64,000 bases of DNA from Flavisolibacter sp045805145 (lineage in GTDB: Bacteria > Bacteroidota > Bacteroidia > Chitinophagales > Chitinophagaceae). Below, one piece after another: positions 47,326 to 56,381 of the stretch. Position 1 is the stretch's first letter. Every line of letters begins with the position of its first letter. The position numbers and the translations under genes are program-made. The notes beneath the pieces are model-generated. The model did no database searches. It saw nothing but the letters and a program-made list of their open reading frames with translations, and was not told the DNA's origin. Location: positions 11,742 through 75,741 of the forward strand of contig JBJMLU010000066.1 in the NCBI GenBank assembly GCA_045805145.1, given 5' to 3'.

Positions 47326-47571
47326 TCATCCCGAATTTGCTGATAAGATCTCATACCATTTCCGCTTGTTCCCTTCTCTACTGATTTCTGATACTTCTGG
47401 ATCAACTGTGATAGCACAATCATCAGCACTTAAGTTTTTTATAATGCCGGCTATGATAGTTTGGGAAACTGCGCTGTTTGAAATTTCTACGAAAGCACAA
47501 TCATCAAATTGAATTGGCCCAATGATATCTGAGAAGTTTTGACGGTTAAGGTCTGTCCAGAAGCTGGGCAA
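47326..47571 (-). CDS. Possible small open frame or gene remnant
   Basis: Up to 81 residues from a TTG at 47571 to a TGA at 47326. It fills the 285-base gap between two barrel genes and overlaps the upstream one by 26 bases. The translation looks protein-like (AFVEISNSAVSQTIIAGII, KNLSADDCAITVDPEV) but has no ATG, signal or known motif. It may be a short gene with an unusual start, the tail of a decayed gene, or chance. Confidence 0.25.
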   Translation of the reverse strand: MPSFWTDLNRQNFSDIIGPIQFDDCAFVEISNSAVSQTIIAGIIKNLSADDCAITVDPEVSEISREGNKRKWYEILSANSG

Positions 47572-48259
47572 TATAGGCCTGCTCCTGCTTTTTTTTCTGC
47601 CCTAGTTTAACGATGACTCCACTGCCGATTTCGAACTGATTCGCCACGGAATGATCTGCCGGCATCAAATCAGATCTGTTGACATTGAAATTGACGACGC
47701 CTTTCGAAAACTGGATTGCAGACAGCCACTGTGTTATTGCTTTGATGCCGACACGATGCGACAGCCAGTAAATTCCTCCCAGGCGCGCAGCCCAGGCAAA
47801 CTTGACCACGGAAGAATTAATGGTGTTACCTGTGCCACTAATTTTTTCTGCATCCTGCACCACCGCGCCCGTGGAAATTCCGGCAAAGCTTTGAAATTTC
47901 CGGGCATGAACATCCGGATAAACGTTTACTCCCAAAAGCATATAATTAAAACGAAGCTTTGCATGACCACCATTATTACCGGAAACATCGTGACGCATGA
48001 CAGAAGTGTTTCTGGTAAAAGCACTGAACTCGATTCCATACTTTGGATCTACCATATATTCCAGTCCCATTCCCCATTGCATTCCCTGATTTATCTGGCC
48101 CTGATAACTGTCTCCATTTGCGTAATAAATATGATATGCTCCTTCTAAAACATAAGAACCATACCCGTTCAATCTTAAATTTTGTGCACTGGAGTTTTGA
48201 ATGGATCCAAGCAGCAGGCAGAAAATAATAATTTTTATATGGTGTCTTAGTGTTCCCAA
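47546..48259 (-). CDS. Outer-membrane beta-barrel protein
   Basis: 237 residues: signal KIIIFCLLLGSIQNSSAQ, then strands such as GYGSYVLEGAYHIYYA, GMGLEYMVDPKYGIEFSAFT and KLRFNYMLLGVNVYPD. A final strand (FEIGSGVIVKLG) is followed by a charged tail of about 15 residues, as in the downstream barrel. Same strand as the other PorT-like gene but separated by 285 bases. Function unknown. Confidence 0.78.
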   Translation of the reverse strand: MGTLRHHIKIIIFCLLLGSIQNSSAQNLRLNGYGSYVLEGAYHIYYANGDSYQGQINQGMQWGMGLEYMVDPKYGIEFSAFTRNTSVMRHDVSGNNGGHAKLRFNYMLLGVNVYPDVHARKFQSFAGISTGAVVQDAEKISGTGNTINSSVVKFAWAARLGGIYWLSHRVGIKAITQWLSAIQFSKGVVNFNVNRSDLMPADHSVANQFEIGSGVIVKLGQKKKQEQAYIAQLLDRP

Positions 48260-48533
48260 TGATCAATAAAAATTTCCGTTCACTTCTTGATAAAGTCTGG
48301 TCCCCGTATTTGACAAAAGCTGCTTAGATCATTCAATCTAACAAAAATCCTCCTCATCTCCGAATGAAACTCCATGAATGGAAAGAAAAATAAACGCCTG
48401 CAATCTATAATTAATATAACCGACTAAATGATGGGCAAACCTTTACGAATGGTTCATTATTTACGATGTTTTTCCTTTCCTATAGACACTTCTGAACCCT
48501 TATTTCCTCCGTAGCTATTTGTTTTCCCGCACC

Positions 48534-49379
48534 TTATACTACGCAATTTTGTTTTTGGGAATCCCCCCACTGTATATACGATAAATCTGACTGGGAGAAA
48601 TCAGTATTGTGAATTTTTTTTGTCCTTGAAAAATCAGCTTCCTTCATTTTGCATTCGCGGAAGGAGGTGCCCAATCGCACCGTAAAAAATGCAGCGATTT
48701 GTCTCATTACGCCAAAACCTCTTGCACCGCTCAAAGCTCTTTTACTAATAAGAACGCAGCTAATGCCTGCAGTAAAAGCCCCAACGGCTCCACCAAAGTT
48801 TTTACCAACCAGACCGCCCGTGAGCGCAACAATCAGAAATAATAGATTGCACAATTTTGCTGAGGTTGACCTCACAATCGTTCCAACAACGAGCATGATC
48901 ACCATCATGGGCAAGGCAAAAAAACCATAGAGCATGCTCTTTCCGGTGCCCGCCCCCGAAAAATAGTCAATCCCTCCAACCACAATAAAAAATAGAAAAA
49001 CGGGAATAATTAATTGTACCATGGCTTTGACAGCTCCTTTCCAAAAGGCATAGGCAATAAAAAGAATAATTACCGCAATCGTAGCAATGGCGCAAATCCT
49101 GATCTTCATGTCTTGTGAAGCCAGCATAACTTGAATCGTTTCACCAACGAGCGCGGAGACATAGCCAGTGAGCACCGAGGTCAGTATAGCAACAAAAAAA
49201 ATCCAGAATCTATGCAGTGGCCTGATACCTGTTCTCACATTAATGAAGGAAGTCCCACTCAGATCGCAGCCCGAGAATGCGACTCCCCGAAGGTCACTCT
49301 TGTAAAAGGATACCTGACTCAGGTCTTCATTTCTAAAAGACATTTTCTGGAGATCCTTGTCGAAACGATCTTTTGACAT
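48534..49379 (-). CDS. Pentapeptide-repeat protein with central membrane domain
   Basis: 281 residues with three parts: an N-terminal pentapeptide stretch (about 12-48: MSFRNEDLSQVSFYKSDLRG, VAFSGCDLSGTSF), about six membrane segments (57-80, 92-110, 118-140, 148-166, 175-205), and a second short pentapeptide stretch (REC-KMKEADFSRTKKIHNTDF). Membrane proteins framed by pentapeptide repeats are known, but usually with longer right-hand solenoids, and some carry extra effector domains. Here the second repeat ends after about 35 residues, so the protein may be shortened at the C-terminus. No catalytic motif seen. Confidence 0.75.
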   Translation of the reverse strand: MSKDRFDKDLQKMSFRNEDLSQVSFYKSDLRGVAFSGCDLSGTSFINVRTGIRPLHRFWIFFVAILTSVLTGYVSALVGETIQVMLASQDMKIRICAIATIAVIILFIAYAFWKGAVKAMVQLIIPVFLFFIVVGGIDYFSGAGTGKSMLYGFFALPMMVIMLVVGTIVRSTSAKLCNLLFLIVALTGGLVGKNFGGAVGAFTAGISCVLISKRALSGARGFGVMRQIAAFFTVRLGTSFRECKMKEADFSRTKKIHNTDFSQSDLSYIQWGDSQKQNCVV

Positions 49380-49524
49380 GCTTGGTAATTAAAAAACAAG
49401 ATTGCTGCCTTAGCTAAAGACACTACACAATCTATCTCACGCCAAATGATACAAGGGGATCAATCAATGATTCGGCTGCCGCCGCTAAAAAAAGGACCTG
49501 GAAGATTTTGAAAGTGATCGTGTG

Positions 49525-49818
49525 TCACAAAAAGAAGCCAGTCAGGATTTTTTCGATGATAATGCCCAAAAAGGCAATGAATGGAATAGAAATCCCTACC
49601 AGGAAATAAAGAAGCGTCCTGCGATAAAATTTTTCCGGTTGATCCGGATAATTCATTTTCAGAATCCGGAAAAGAACAAGTAAAAGCAAACAAAGTGAAG
49701 AAATCAATCCAATTGCGATGACCGCATCCCTGATTCTTTGGAGGGGTTGCTCCTGCTTGATCCATTCATTGGTTAAATTCAGCATGAAGCCCAGGAAAAT
49801 TCCGGTAGCGGTGACCAT
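49525..49818 (-). CDS. Small membrane protein of unknown function
   Basis: 97 residues with three hydrophobic segments (ATGIFLGFMLNL, AIGLISSLCLLLLVLF, LLYFLVGISIPFIAFLGIII). In-frame codons upstream of the ATG also read plausibly (LDKIQPYRQPM), so the real start may be non-ATG and further upstream. No family name is claimed. Its neighbours on the same strand are a pentapeptide membrane protein and an OmpA lipoprotein. Confidence 0.6.
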   Translation of the reverse strand: MVTATGIFLGFMLNLTNEWIKQEQPLQRIRDAVIAIGLISSLCLLLLVLFRILKMNYPDQPEKFYRRTLLYFLVGISIPFIAFLGIIIEKILTGFFL

Positions 49819-50090
49819 GGGCTGTCGGTATGGTTGAATTTTATCCAGGCAGGAATATTTATTGAATTAAATAGCCGGTTTACAAAAATCTTCCCTGACG
49901 CCTTCCTGGCACTAAGTCCGCTCATGAAGTCTAATGGCAGTTGCATCTGACATAGAGATCGTTTTGCTAATTATGAGTAACAAAAAATGGTGGGGGCAAA
50001 GAAGAAAGAAAGGGCACGGATGCTTAACCACTGGTGAGTATAACCGAAAAAGAATTTGAAATAAAAATTAGGAGAGCTGACAAACCGCAT

Positions 50091-50840
50091 CTACTCGATA
50101 CTGTCCCAAAGTTTGTCCAGGTTGGGATTGAATATAATTTCTGTTCTGCGGTTTTTGGCTTTTCCTTCGACCGTGCTATTGTCCGCAACCGGATCAAATT
50201 TTGCCCTGCCTGCTGCGGTCAACCTGGCTGGGTCAATATTGTACACATCCCGAAGCGCCCTTACCACGCCGTTTGCACGTTCCGTGCTCAGGCTCCAGTT
50301 GTCGTTGCTGCCTTTGAACTTTGCATCATCTGTGTTACCAACAACGATCACCTTCACGTCCGGATAATCATTCATCACTTCAGCGATTTTTGACAGGGCA
50401 TCAATCCCATTCTTGTCCATCTTTGAACTTCCTGATTTATACAATAGCGCATCTTCCATACTTACAAAAACCAACCCTCTTTTGTGATAGACGGAAAGTC
50501 CACGGTTTTCCAGATCAGTAAGGGCTGCCTGAAGTTTGTCTTCGATTTGCTTGAGAATTCTTTCCTGTTCATCCAGAATATCGCTGGCGGTCTTGTATCT
50601 GTCATGAATGGCTTCGCACTGCTGCCTGTATTTGGAATATTCGGCCGCAGTTCTATTATTCTGATCAGAAAGCCTGGACATCTGTGCATTCAACTGTTCC
50701 ACCTGATTGGAAAGCTTTTCATTTTTTTCAGTAAGTGCATCGATACGGCCCTGATTTACTTCCAGCTTTTTATGGGTGCTGCAGGAAGTGAATGATAATG
50801 CGGAGCAGATGAACGCTACACAATAGGACTTAGTTTGCAT
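50091..50840 (-). CDS. OmpA-family lipoprotein with coiled coil
   Basis: 249 residues: lipobox LSFTSCSTHKK, a coiled coil of about 80 residues (EKNEKLSNQVEQLNAQMSRL), then an OmpA C-terminal domain (VKVIVVGNTDDAKFKG, LSTERANGVVRALRD, NRRTEIIFNP) that binds peptidoglycan. It should anchor the outer membrane to the cell wall. It is a paralogue of the gene at 58392-59282 with the same layout. A PepSY-like gene lies upstream by 28 bases on the same strand and may be co-transcribed. Confidence 0.92.
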   Translation of the reverse strand: MQTKSYCVAFICSALSFTSCSTHKKLEVNQGRIDALTEKNEKLSNQVEQLNAQMSRLSDQNNRTAAEYSKYRQQCEAIHDRYKTASDILDEQERILKQIEDKLQAALTDLENRGLSVYHKRGLVFVSMEDALLYKSGSSKMDKNGIDALSKIAEVMNDYPDVKVIVVGNTDDAKFKGSNDNWSLSTERANGVVRALRDVYNIDPARLTAAGRAKFDPVADNSTVEGKAKNRRTEIIFNPNLDKLWDSIE

Positions 50841-50868
50841 AATTCGTGCTTATGAAAGACAAATGATA

Positions 50869-51417
50869 CTACCCTTTTTTTACCTTCTTCAGCTGACCAT
50901 CAGCCGTGTAGTAAAAATGCTTTTTCTCTGTACCATTACTTGCAGTAACCTGATAATATTCTTTGCTCTTGGAGTAATTCTGCTCCTTAAAATAACTCTT
51001 GGCGGTGACTTTGTAACCCGGATAATCTTTCGCAATTGATTTCAGCGAGGCCACAACTGGTTCTGGCAATTGGTCCACCTTCTGTTCAAATTTGCATTCA
51101 AGCAGGGTGCCGTCGTTGGCATATAAGCCATAATATTGAAGACCTTCCTGTTTAAAGCTAATGGTGTAATAATCAACCTCAGAATGGTGCTGGAGGTTGT
51201 CTTCTGCCGTTACAGCCCAACTGCTGTCCACATGGGCCAGAGTTGTTTTGTAATATTTTACGGATTCGGCATTGGGAAATCTTTTGGCCAGAGAGTCAAT
51301 CACCTCTTTGGGTGTATATTGTTTTGTTATAGGTCTTGAGCCCTTAAGGACAAGATCTTGTGCAAACAAGAAGAGCGGCAGAAGGGCGATAAGCTGAATG
51401 ACCAGATACTTTTTCAT
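50869..51417 (-). CDS. Periplasmic PepSY-like protein
   Basis: About 182 residues from ATG 51417 (the open frame reaches 51444). Signal YLVIQLIALLPLFLFAQ, then PKEVIDSLAKRFPNAESVKY and VDYYTISFKQEGLQYYGLYA, the alternating pattern of PepSY-like (beta-lactamase-inhibitor-like) domains; a second related repeat starts about residue 115 (EPVVASLKSIAKDYPGYKVT). Such proteins are periplasmic binding modules. The upstream neighbour is an ECF sigma factor. Confidence 0.78.
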   Translation of the reverse strand: MKKYLVIQLIALLPLFLFAQDLVLKGSRPITKQYTPKEVIDSLAKRFPNAESVKYYKTTLAHVDSSWAVTAEDNLQHHSEVDYYTISFKQEGLQYYGLYANDGTLLECKFEQKVDQLPEPVVASLKSIAKDYPGYKVTAKSYFKEQNYSKSKEYYQVTASNGTEKKHFYYTADGQLKKVKKG

Positions 51418-51607
51418 ATTGGAAGGTTTAGTGAATGAATTCAAATAGTTTATACAGGCATAGCCTGTGTGCTCACACCATTCAATTGCTTATGAATAAT
51501 AGTTAAGACACGCCGGGAAGTAAATTCCGCCATGGCAAACTAGTCCGTTTTCCAATGTTTTCGCTTTTGAATAAAAAGATAGAAATAGCTCAAGCAACCA
51601 TTAAGGC

Positions 51608-52168
51608 TTATTGGGCATGCAGATGTTCAATCAACAGTTTTTTGGCTTTGCGCAATTGCTTTTCAACAGTATCCAGGGGCCTGCTCAAAGCCATTGAAAT
51701 TTGCTTGATGGTAAGCTGCTCCTGTTTCAATAAATACACTTCCCTGTAACGCTCCGGCATGTCCTGAAGTGAAGCAAAAACAGATTTCTCCAATTCTTTA
51801 AGATAAATGGACTGTTCAACATTGTTTTGTTGGACCATTCTTCTTTTTCCAGCAATGGTGATATGTTTTTTATATACCGCCTTGTTCCGGAAATAATTAA
51901 AGATCCGGTTTCGAAGGGCCACGAACAGGTAAGAAGCCAGAGTATGTTTGATCTGGACAGTCAGTCCCCGAACATAAAGTTGAACAAAGAGATCCTGTAC
52001 AATCTCCTCGCAGGTTTGCCGGTCTTCCAGGTATCTACCTGCAAAGTCAACGAGCAGATCCCAGTAATTTTTGTAAAGCGATTCGAAGGCTTCCCTGTCC
52101 TGGTCAATAGGCATGATGGAAATTTCCGGCTTGTCCAGGCATTTTGCTAAAGCAGACTTACTCTTCAT
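51608..52168 (-). CDS. ECF-type RNA polymerase sigma factor
   Basis: 186 residues. Region 2 (FESLYKNYWDLLVDFAGRYL, CEEIVQDLFVQLY) and region 4 (LQDMPERYREVYLLKQEQL, TIKQISMALSRPLDTVEKQL) are clear, with no region 3, so it is an ECF sigma. No FecR-like anti-sigma gene is adjacent, unlike many SusC-linked sigmas. The 191-base gap to the PepSY-like gene makes a separate transcript possible. Target unknown. Confidence 0.9.
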   Translation of the reverse strand: MKSKSALAKCLDKPEISIMPIDQDREAFESLYKNYWDLLVDFAGRYLEDRQTCEEIVQDLFVQLYVRGLTVQIKHTLASYLFVALRNRIFNYFRNKAVYKKHITIAGKRRMVQQNNVEQSIYLKELEKSVFASLQDMPERYREVYLLKQEQLTIKQISMALSRPLDTVEKQLRKAKKLLIEHLHAQ

Positions 52169-52768
52169 AATAAAGTTTTTGATGGCTGATAAATTAAAAA
52201 CAGGTCCGTCGGGCTAAAAACAGTAATCAACAGTATTGGAATAGTAACCTGGCATTTGGCCGTACGAGCATCATGAGTCAATAAGCAGGATACTTGTCTT
52301 TGGAGGTTTTATACAGTTCGTCTGCAAATCAAACCATGTTTTCTACAAGAACATAAAAAACAGGGGCCTATCTGGGGATGATTTATAAAATTTTACGCCT
52401 TAGTTTTTTTGGCCTTTGAAGAGATGCGAAAGTCTTGCTCCAAATTGCAAAACCTGACAAAAAAATTTTCTGGGAAAATTTCAATGCCTGCACCAGCTAA
52501 TGAATCTGCCTTTTCTTATAATTAATGACTCCGAAGCAACCTGCACTCAAATTTTTTTCGGAGGATCAAGCATTTAGATATGAAAATGGAACAGGAAGTT
52601 TTATCCAGGCAAAGAATTCTAATGATAACTTCTCACAATCTTTTTTTTCCATTCAGAATTTTTCTATCATTAAAAGGGGCTTCGAACACCTGGTTGTGCG
52701 GTTATAGATTGGGTGGAGGTAGAAATAAATGCAAAGGTGAACAGTGCAGGCCCGGGGATTCTGCTTCA
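52169..52768. other. Gap with no recognised gene
   Basis: 600 bases between the sigma-factor start and the DUF481-like stop. No frame carries a signal or motif. A 7-bp inverted pair (CTCCGAA/TTCGGAG) near 52530-52565 has a loop of about 20 bases and is not a convincing terminator. The promoter of the sigma gene should lie here. Confidence 0.5.
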
Positions 52769-53815
52769 TCACTGAGAGAATTTGTAACTAAGGCCGAATA
52801 CAATACCATAGTCCAACCTTTCGGAATTTTCTCCGGGAGGCTGATTGTCATAGTTGTGATAAAACTGCAGGTTGATATAGAAATCCTGAATGAACTTCCA
52901 GTTGAAGCTTAGTTGGCCGTCTTGGCGGATCCTTCCTTTTTGAGTAATACCAAAAAATAGTTTTTCCTGCAAGTTCACCGTCAGGTCCGGCTTACTGAAA
53001 CGGAAAAAACTGAAATTGAACATCACTGGAATATCGAGCTGTGTAGGCGACTCTACTCCTTCAATGCTTAACTCCTGGTTAAAGACCATACCTGTGATGG
53101 CTTTCACCCTGACGCTTGCACTCGTAATAAAATTACAACCACCACCCAGTCCTTCCTGAAAACGACGGGCCAGACCCTGTTGCAGGTTTCGCTGGTAAAC
53201 AACGAACACATTACTTTCCCAGACGGGCGTAAATAAATAGCTGCTGGATATGGTTCCGGTGGCATTGCTCAATTCAGCCGAACTATCTGTCTGATTAATA
53301 ATAGCAGAACCACTGAAAAGAAGATCTATCTTCTTTGTGAGGTGTTCCACTGAAAAGCTGCTGTTGAACTGACCTGTGCCTGCTGATTTGGAATAATTAT
53401 AACCGGCAGAAGCACTACCCTGCCAGAGCGATCCTGTTTTTCCGCTCAGAGGGATCAGCTCCATAATGATGTTCATCCTGATGTCAATTTCTGCAGTATC
53501 AGTTCTGATCCGTACATAGCCGTCTCTTGCGGCTTCCAGTGAAGTATAATAAATATCGCCATCAATGGTTTCCAGCCGGTAGATATGAGTAAGTGCTTTC
53601 AGGGTTCTGATCTGATTGATCTTGATGCTCAGCACATCCATATTGTCCTCATCAAAAACTGCTTTGCCAAGCGACAGGGACTTTAGTTCGCCCACAAGCA
53701 AGCTGCCATTTCGAAAATATAAAGTGTCTTTAACCTGGGCGATGCATGAAAATGAGATTGTCAATAAAATCAGCAGACAGTAATATTTGCGGGATATTTT
53801 TTCACCAACCATCAT
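52769..53815 (-). CDS. DUF481-like outer-membrane protein
   Basis: 348 residues: signal LLILLTISFSCIAQ, an N-terminal beta domain with two Sm-like repeats (YFRNGSLLVGELKSLSLGKA, YRLETIDGDIYYTSLEAARD), then a DUF481-type barrel (SASAGYNYSKSAGTGQFNSS) ending in FGLSYKFSQ. Function unknown; often a salt-stress or envelope barrel. A co-oriented barrel gene starts 78 bases upstream, and the two may form an operon. Confidence 0.78.
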   Translation of the reverse strand: MMVGEKISRKYYCLLILLTISFSCIAQVKDTLYFRNGSLLVGELKSLSLGKAVFDEDNMDVLSIKINQIRTLKALTHIYRLETIDGDIYYTSLEAARDGYVRIRTDTAEIDIRMNIIMELIPLSGKTGSLWQGSASAGYNYSKSAGTGQFNSSFSVEHLTKKIDLLFSGSAIINQTDSSAELSNATGTISSSYLFTPVWESNVFVVYQRNLQQGLARRFQEGLGGGCNFITSASVRVKAITGMVFNQELSIEGVESPTQLDIPVMFNFSFFRFSKPDLTVNLQEKLFFGITQKGRIRQDGQLSFNWKFIQDFYINLQFYHNYDNQPPGENSERLDYGIVFGLSYKFSQ

Positions 53816-53893
53816 TTGATTTTATTTCACCTTGCTGCCTGTCTCGATTTAGACGTCAGAGGTTTTAGCCGGCCGATGCTGAAAGGAATTTTT

Positions 53894-54934
53894 CTATTCA
53901 TTCGATTTATGTCTCAAACTTTGGAAACGGTAATTCAGGGAAAGTAAAAACTGGGATCTTTTGCCATATGCTCCCATTTCAATACGCATCATCCAGTTTT
54001 TGTTATACTGGAATTGAGTTCCATAAACCAGGTTCCAGGGGCCTGCAATATTCTTATTCAGTTGATAAGTGATTTTCCCGTTCCCTGGATCGAAGCCATC
54101 GAAATAGTCTTTAATTTTTCCAATGATTTCATCTGCTACTGCCTGTTGTGGCGGGTTCAGCGTGGCATACCATTTATCAAGCCGGTCTTTTATCTCCTCT
54201 TTTTTGGAAGCATCAATTCCCGGAAATATTTCATTGATCGCTATGACTCCTTTCGTGTCTGCCCGGATTTTCTGGAAACAAGGTCCCAGCCAGAAAGTAA
54301 TATTCCTGTCGGCACGCACATAGCTTTGAAACTGGTAAGCCATGCGGAAAGTGGCGTTGTATGCTGGTACCAGGTCGGTAAGCTTATCTGTGTTTAACCA
54401 GTTAAAGCTGTTGTCAAAAATCAGAATGATGCCCTGAAAACCTCCAGCCAATGTAAAACCCATTCCAGCGCTGGTTGCTTTGGATGTAGGCTTGGTGATA
54501 AACGATACCGGTTCGACCACTGGAACAGTAATATTACTGTTGCCAAAACCGAATACGCCGTATATACTTAAAAAAGGAAGAACCCAAAGGTCGGGGCGAA
54601 TGGTATAAGCATTTGCTGTGGCAGTGATCTGGCCAAACTCAATGACATTGCTAAGATCTACTGGAGGTTTGTCATTAAAGGCAACACTGATATTGGTGAT
54701 AGTGATGTCCTGCTTGGCATAAAAATAATTCACGCCAACTCCCCACGGATAGGGAACATCGAATCCTTTCTTGTAAACCTTCTTTCCAAGCAGCGGGAAG
54801 GTATAGGGATAATTCATTTTTTTCAAGCTATCGTAGTAGGCTTCATGAAAAGGATTTTTTCTGAAATCGGGATATTGAGCTGAGGCCGTGCTGATTGAAG
54901 CAACAAAGCATAAAAAGATTAGCGCCGTTCTCAT
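53894..54934 (-). CDS. Outer-membrane protein of unknown function
   Basis: About 346 residues from ATG 54934; the frame extends to 54991 without a signal. Signal LIFLCFVASISTASAQ. Beta-rich body with GVGVNYFYAKQDITITNISV and AGMGFTLAGGFQGIILIFDN, a helical insertion near residues 250-300 (KKEEIKDRLDKWYATL), and a C-terminal strand (FLLSLNYRFQSL). It resembles large Bacteroidota barrels with no assigned role. Confidence 0.75.
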   Translation of the reverse strand: MRTALIFLCFVASISTASAQYPDFRKNPFHEAYYDSLKKMNYPYTFPLLGKKVYKKGFDVPYPWGVGVNYFYAKQDITITNISVAFNDKPPVDLSNVIEFGQITATANAYTIRPDLWVLPFLSIYGVFGFGNSNITVPVVEPVSFITKPTSKATSAGMGFTLAGGFQGIILIFDNSFNWLNTDKLTDLVPAYNATFRMAYQFQSYVRADRNITFWLGPCFQKIRADTKGVIAINEIFPGIDASKKEEIKDRLDKWYATLNPPQQAVADEIIGKIKDYFDGFDPGNGKITYQLNKNIAGPWNLVYGTQFQYNKNWMMRIEMGAYGKRSQFLLSLNYRFQSLRHKSNE

Positions 54935-55097
54935 AATTAAAGTTTTTGTTTCTGGTCTATTGGCACTTCCCGGCAGGTAACTTCTGTTCATTGTGGTTTT
55001 AGTTCCTTCAGGTTGAACAGAAAAGCTGGCCTCACATATGATGATCTATCGGAAACATCGCATGTATCAACAGGCCAGTCTCCCTTTTTAAACACCT

Positions 55098-55280
55098 TTA
55101 ATCCTCTGATGTCGCCACGACAACGGCTACTTCCCATTTGTAACCCTGATAATCTGGAATCAGATTATAATTGTTGGCAGGAAGTCCGTCAAGAACTTTC
55201 ATTCCTTTTATTGAAATATTTACCCGTACAAACCCAGAATGGCTACAATCCACTCGAATCATCCGAAGATGTTGAATCAT
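55098..55280 (-). CDS. Possible 60-residue protein
   Basis: ATG-started frame in a 467-base gap, downstream of the terminator at 55300-55323. The C-terminal half reads protein-like (LPANNYNLIPDYQGYKWEVA) but lacks a signal or known motif, and the terminator upstream means it would need its own promoter. It may be the tail of a decayed gene. Confidence 0.25.
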   Translation of the reverse strand: MIQHLRMIRVDCSHSGFVRVNISIKGMKVLDGLPANNYNLIPDYQGYKWEVAVVVATSED

Positions 55281-55299
55281 TTATTGGATTCCATAAAAA

Positions 55300-55323
55300 G
55301 AGGAAGTATAGAAATACCCCCTC
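55300..55323 (-). terminator. Terminator after the beta-barrel gene
   Basis: On minus-strand RNA GAGGGGGUAU pairs with AUACUUCCUC over 10 bp, using two G-U pairs, followed by UUUUUAU. On the plus strand the same positions would be A-C mismatches, so it acts only for the minus-strand gene at 55403. Confidence 0.7.
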
Positions 55324-55402
55324 TCCTCTTGAAATTTCACTCTCGTTGACTACTATGTCTGCTTTGGATCTGCTTTAAAGTGAAAGATTGTGAAAATATT
55401 TA

Positions 55403-56074
55403 TCAATAGAATTTATCTACTCCAACACCTATCCCTACATTGATCGACACATAATCCCAACCTTTTAAATCAAAAAATTCATTCTTGTTGGTGGATACGT
55501 TCAAACCCAGGGCCAGCAAAGCTTTTACGGGAGAATTTTTGCTGAATGTAAACAGTGAGCCAACCTCCGGCCTGGCTACAAAACCCCAGTTGGTTTCCTG
55601 GAATGTATAAATATTGAGATAAGAGTTGTTCTGCAGGTATTGAGCGCCCAAACCAATTCCAAAATAAGGCTGAACCATTTTGCTATTGGTATTGGCATAG
55701 TAATGCGCAATCAAGGTGATAGGCAAAGAATACACCTGTCGTATCATATCACTGGTAATAGCCTTTGTCTGGTTAGCAGACATATAGGTCTTCGTGGGAA
55801 CGTATTCATTGAAAGAATTCCAGCTCATGGCAATTCCAACCGATAAATTCGACTTGATGCCTTTGCGGTATTCAAACCGCCATCCACTGTAACTCACCTT
55901 GTCCAAATACTTGTTGCTGGCCGGAACACCAATTTCCCAGGTAAAAGCAGAAAGGTCGCGGTCGGCCGGCTTGGATTGCGCATGCAACTGCATGGAAGCG
56001 GGCAGCACCAGAAACAAAAAAATCTTTGGCATTGATTTCATGTACAAGAAATTTTGATTGACGACCTTTTTCAT
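55403..56074 (-). CDS. Outer-membrane beta-barrel protein
   Basis: 223 residues from 56074; an internal ATG at 56041 (MKSMPKIFLFLVLPASM) gives the cleaner signal. Barrel strands: TWEIGVPASNKYLDKVSYSG, YFGIGLGAQYLQNN, KALLALGLNVSTNKN and a terminal strand (VSINVGIGVGVDKFY). Divergent to the AraC gene at 56382, which may control it. Function unknown. Confidence 0.8.
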   Translation of the reverse strand: MKKVVNQNFLYMKSMPKIFLFLVLPASMQLHAQSKPADRDLSAFTWEIGVPASNKYLDKVSYSGWRFEYRKGIKSNLSVGIAMSWNSFNEYVPTKTYMSANQTKAITSDMIRQVYSLPITLIAHYYANTNSKMVQPYFGIGLGAQYLQNNSYLNIYTFQETNWGFVARPEVGSLFTFSKNSPVKALLALGLNVSTNKNEFFDLKGWDYVSINVGIGVGVDKFY

Positions 56075-56381
56075 ATCCTTTACAAAACCATTCCAACAAG
56101 CGAAGACACTTTCACGGTGCAGTTGCCGCCAAGTGTAAAAACATATTTCGAGTTCGAACTTTCTGATGAAGCAAGCTGTATATTTACATTCTGGTAGTTG
56201 TTAGTTTACTACATGTTTATTTGACGATCATCATTTCTCCATTCCATTGCAGTAAACATTGAAGACCGTGTAATTAACATAACAACGACTATTACTGTTA
56301 CGTCGACAGCCTGATACCATCAACTCTTAAGTCATACTTCCAAATTAAACCGCCAGTCTTCAAGGACTGTTTCAACGTTGC

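Noticed and set aside
52525..52912. Frames running into the DUF481-like gene from its 3' side
   Set aside because: Antisense to the end of a well-supported gene; no start context or domain.
55013..55378. 121-residue plus-strand frame in the gap between two barrel genes
   Set aside because: TTG start, no motif, and it is antisense to a wobble-paired terminator that belongs to the minus-strand gene.
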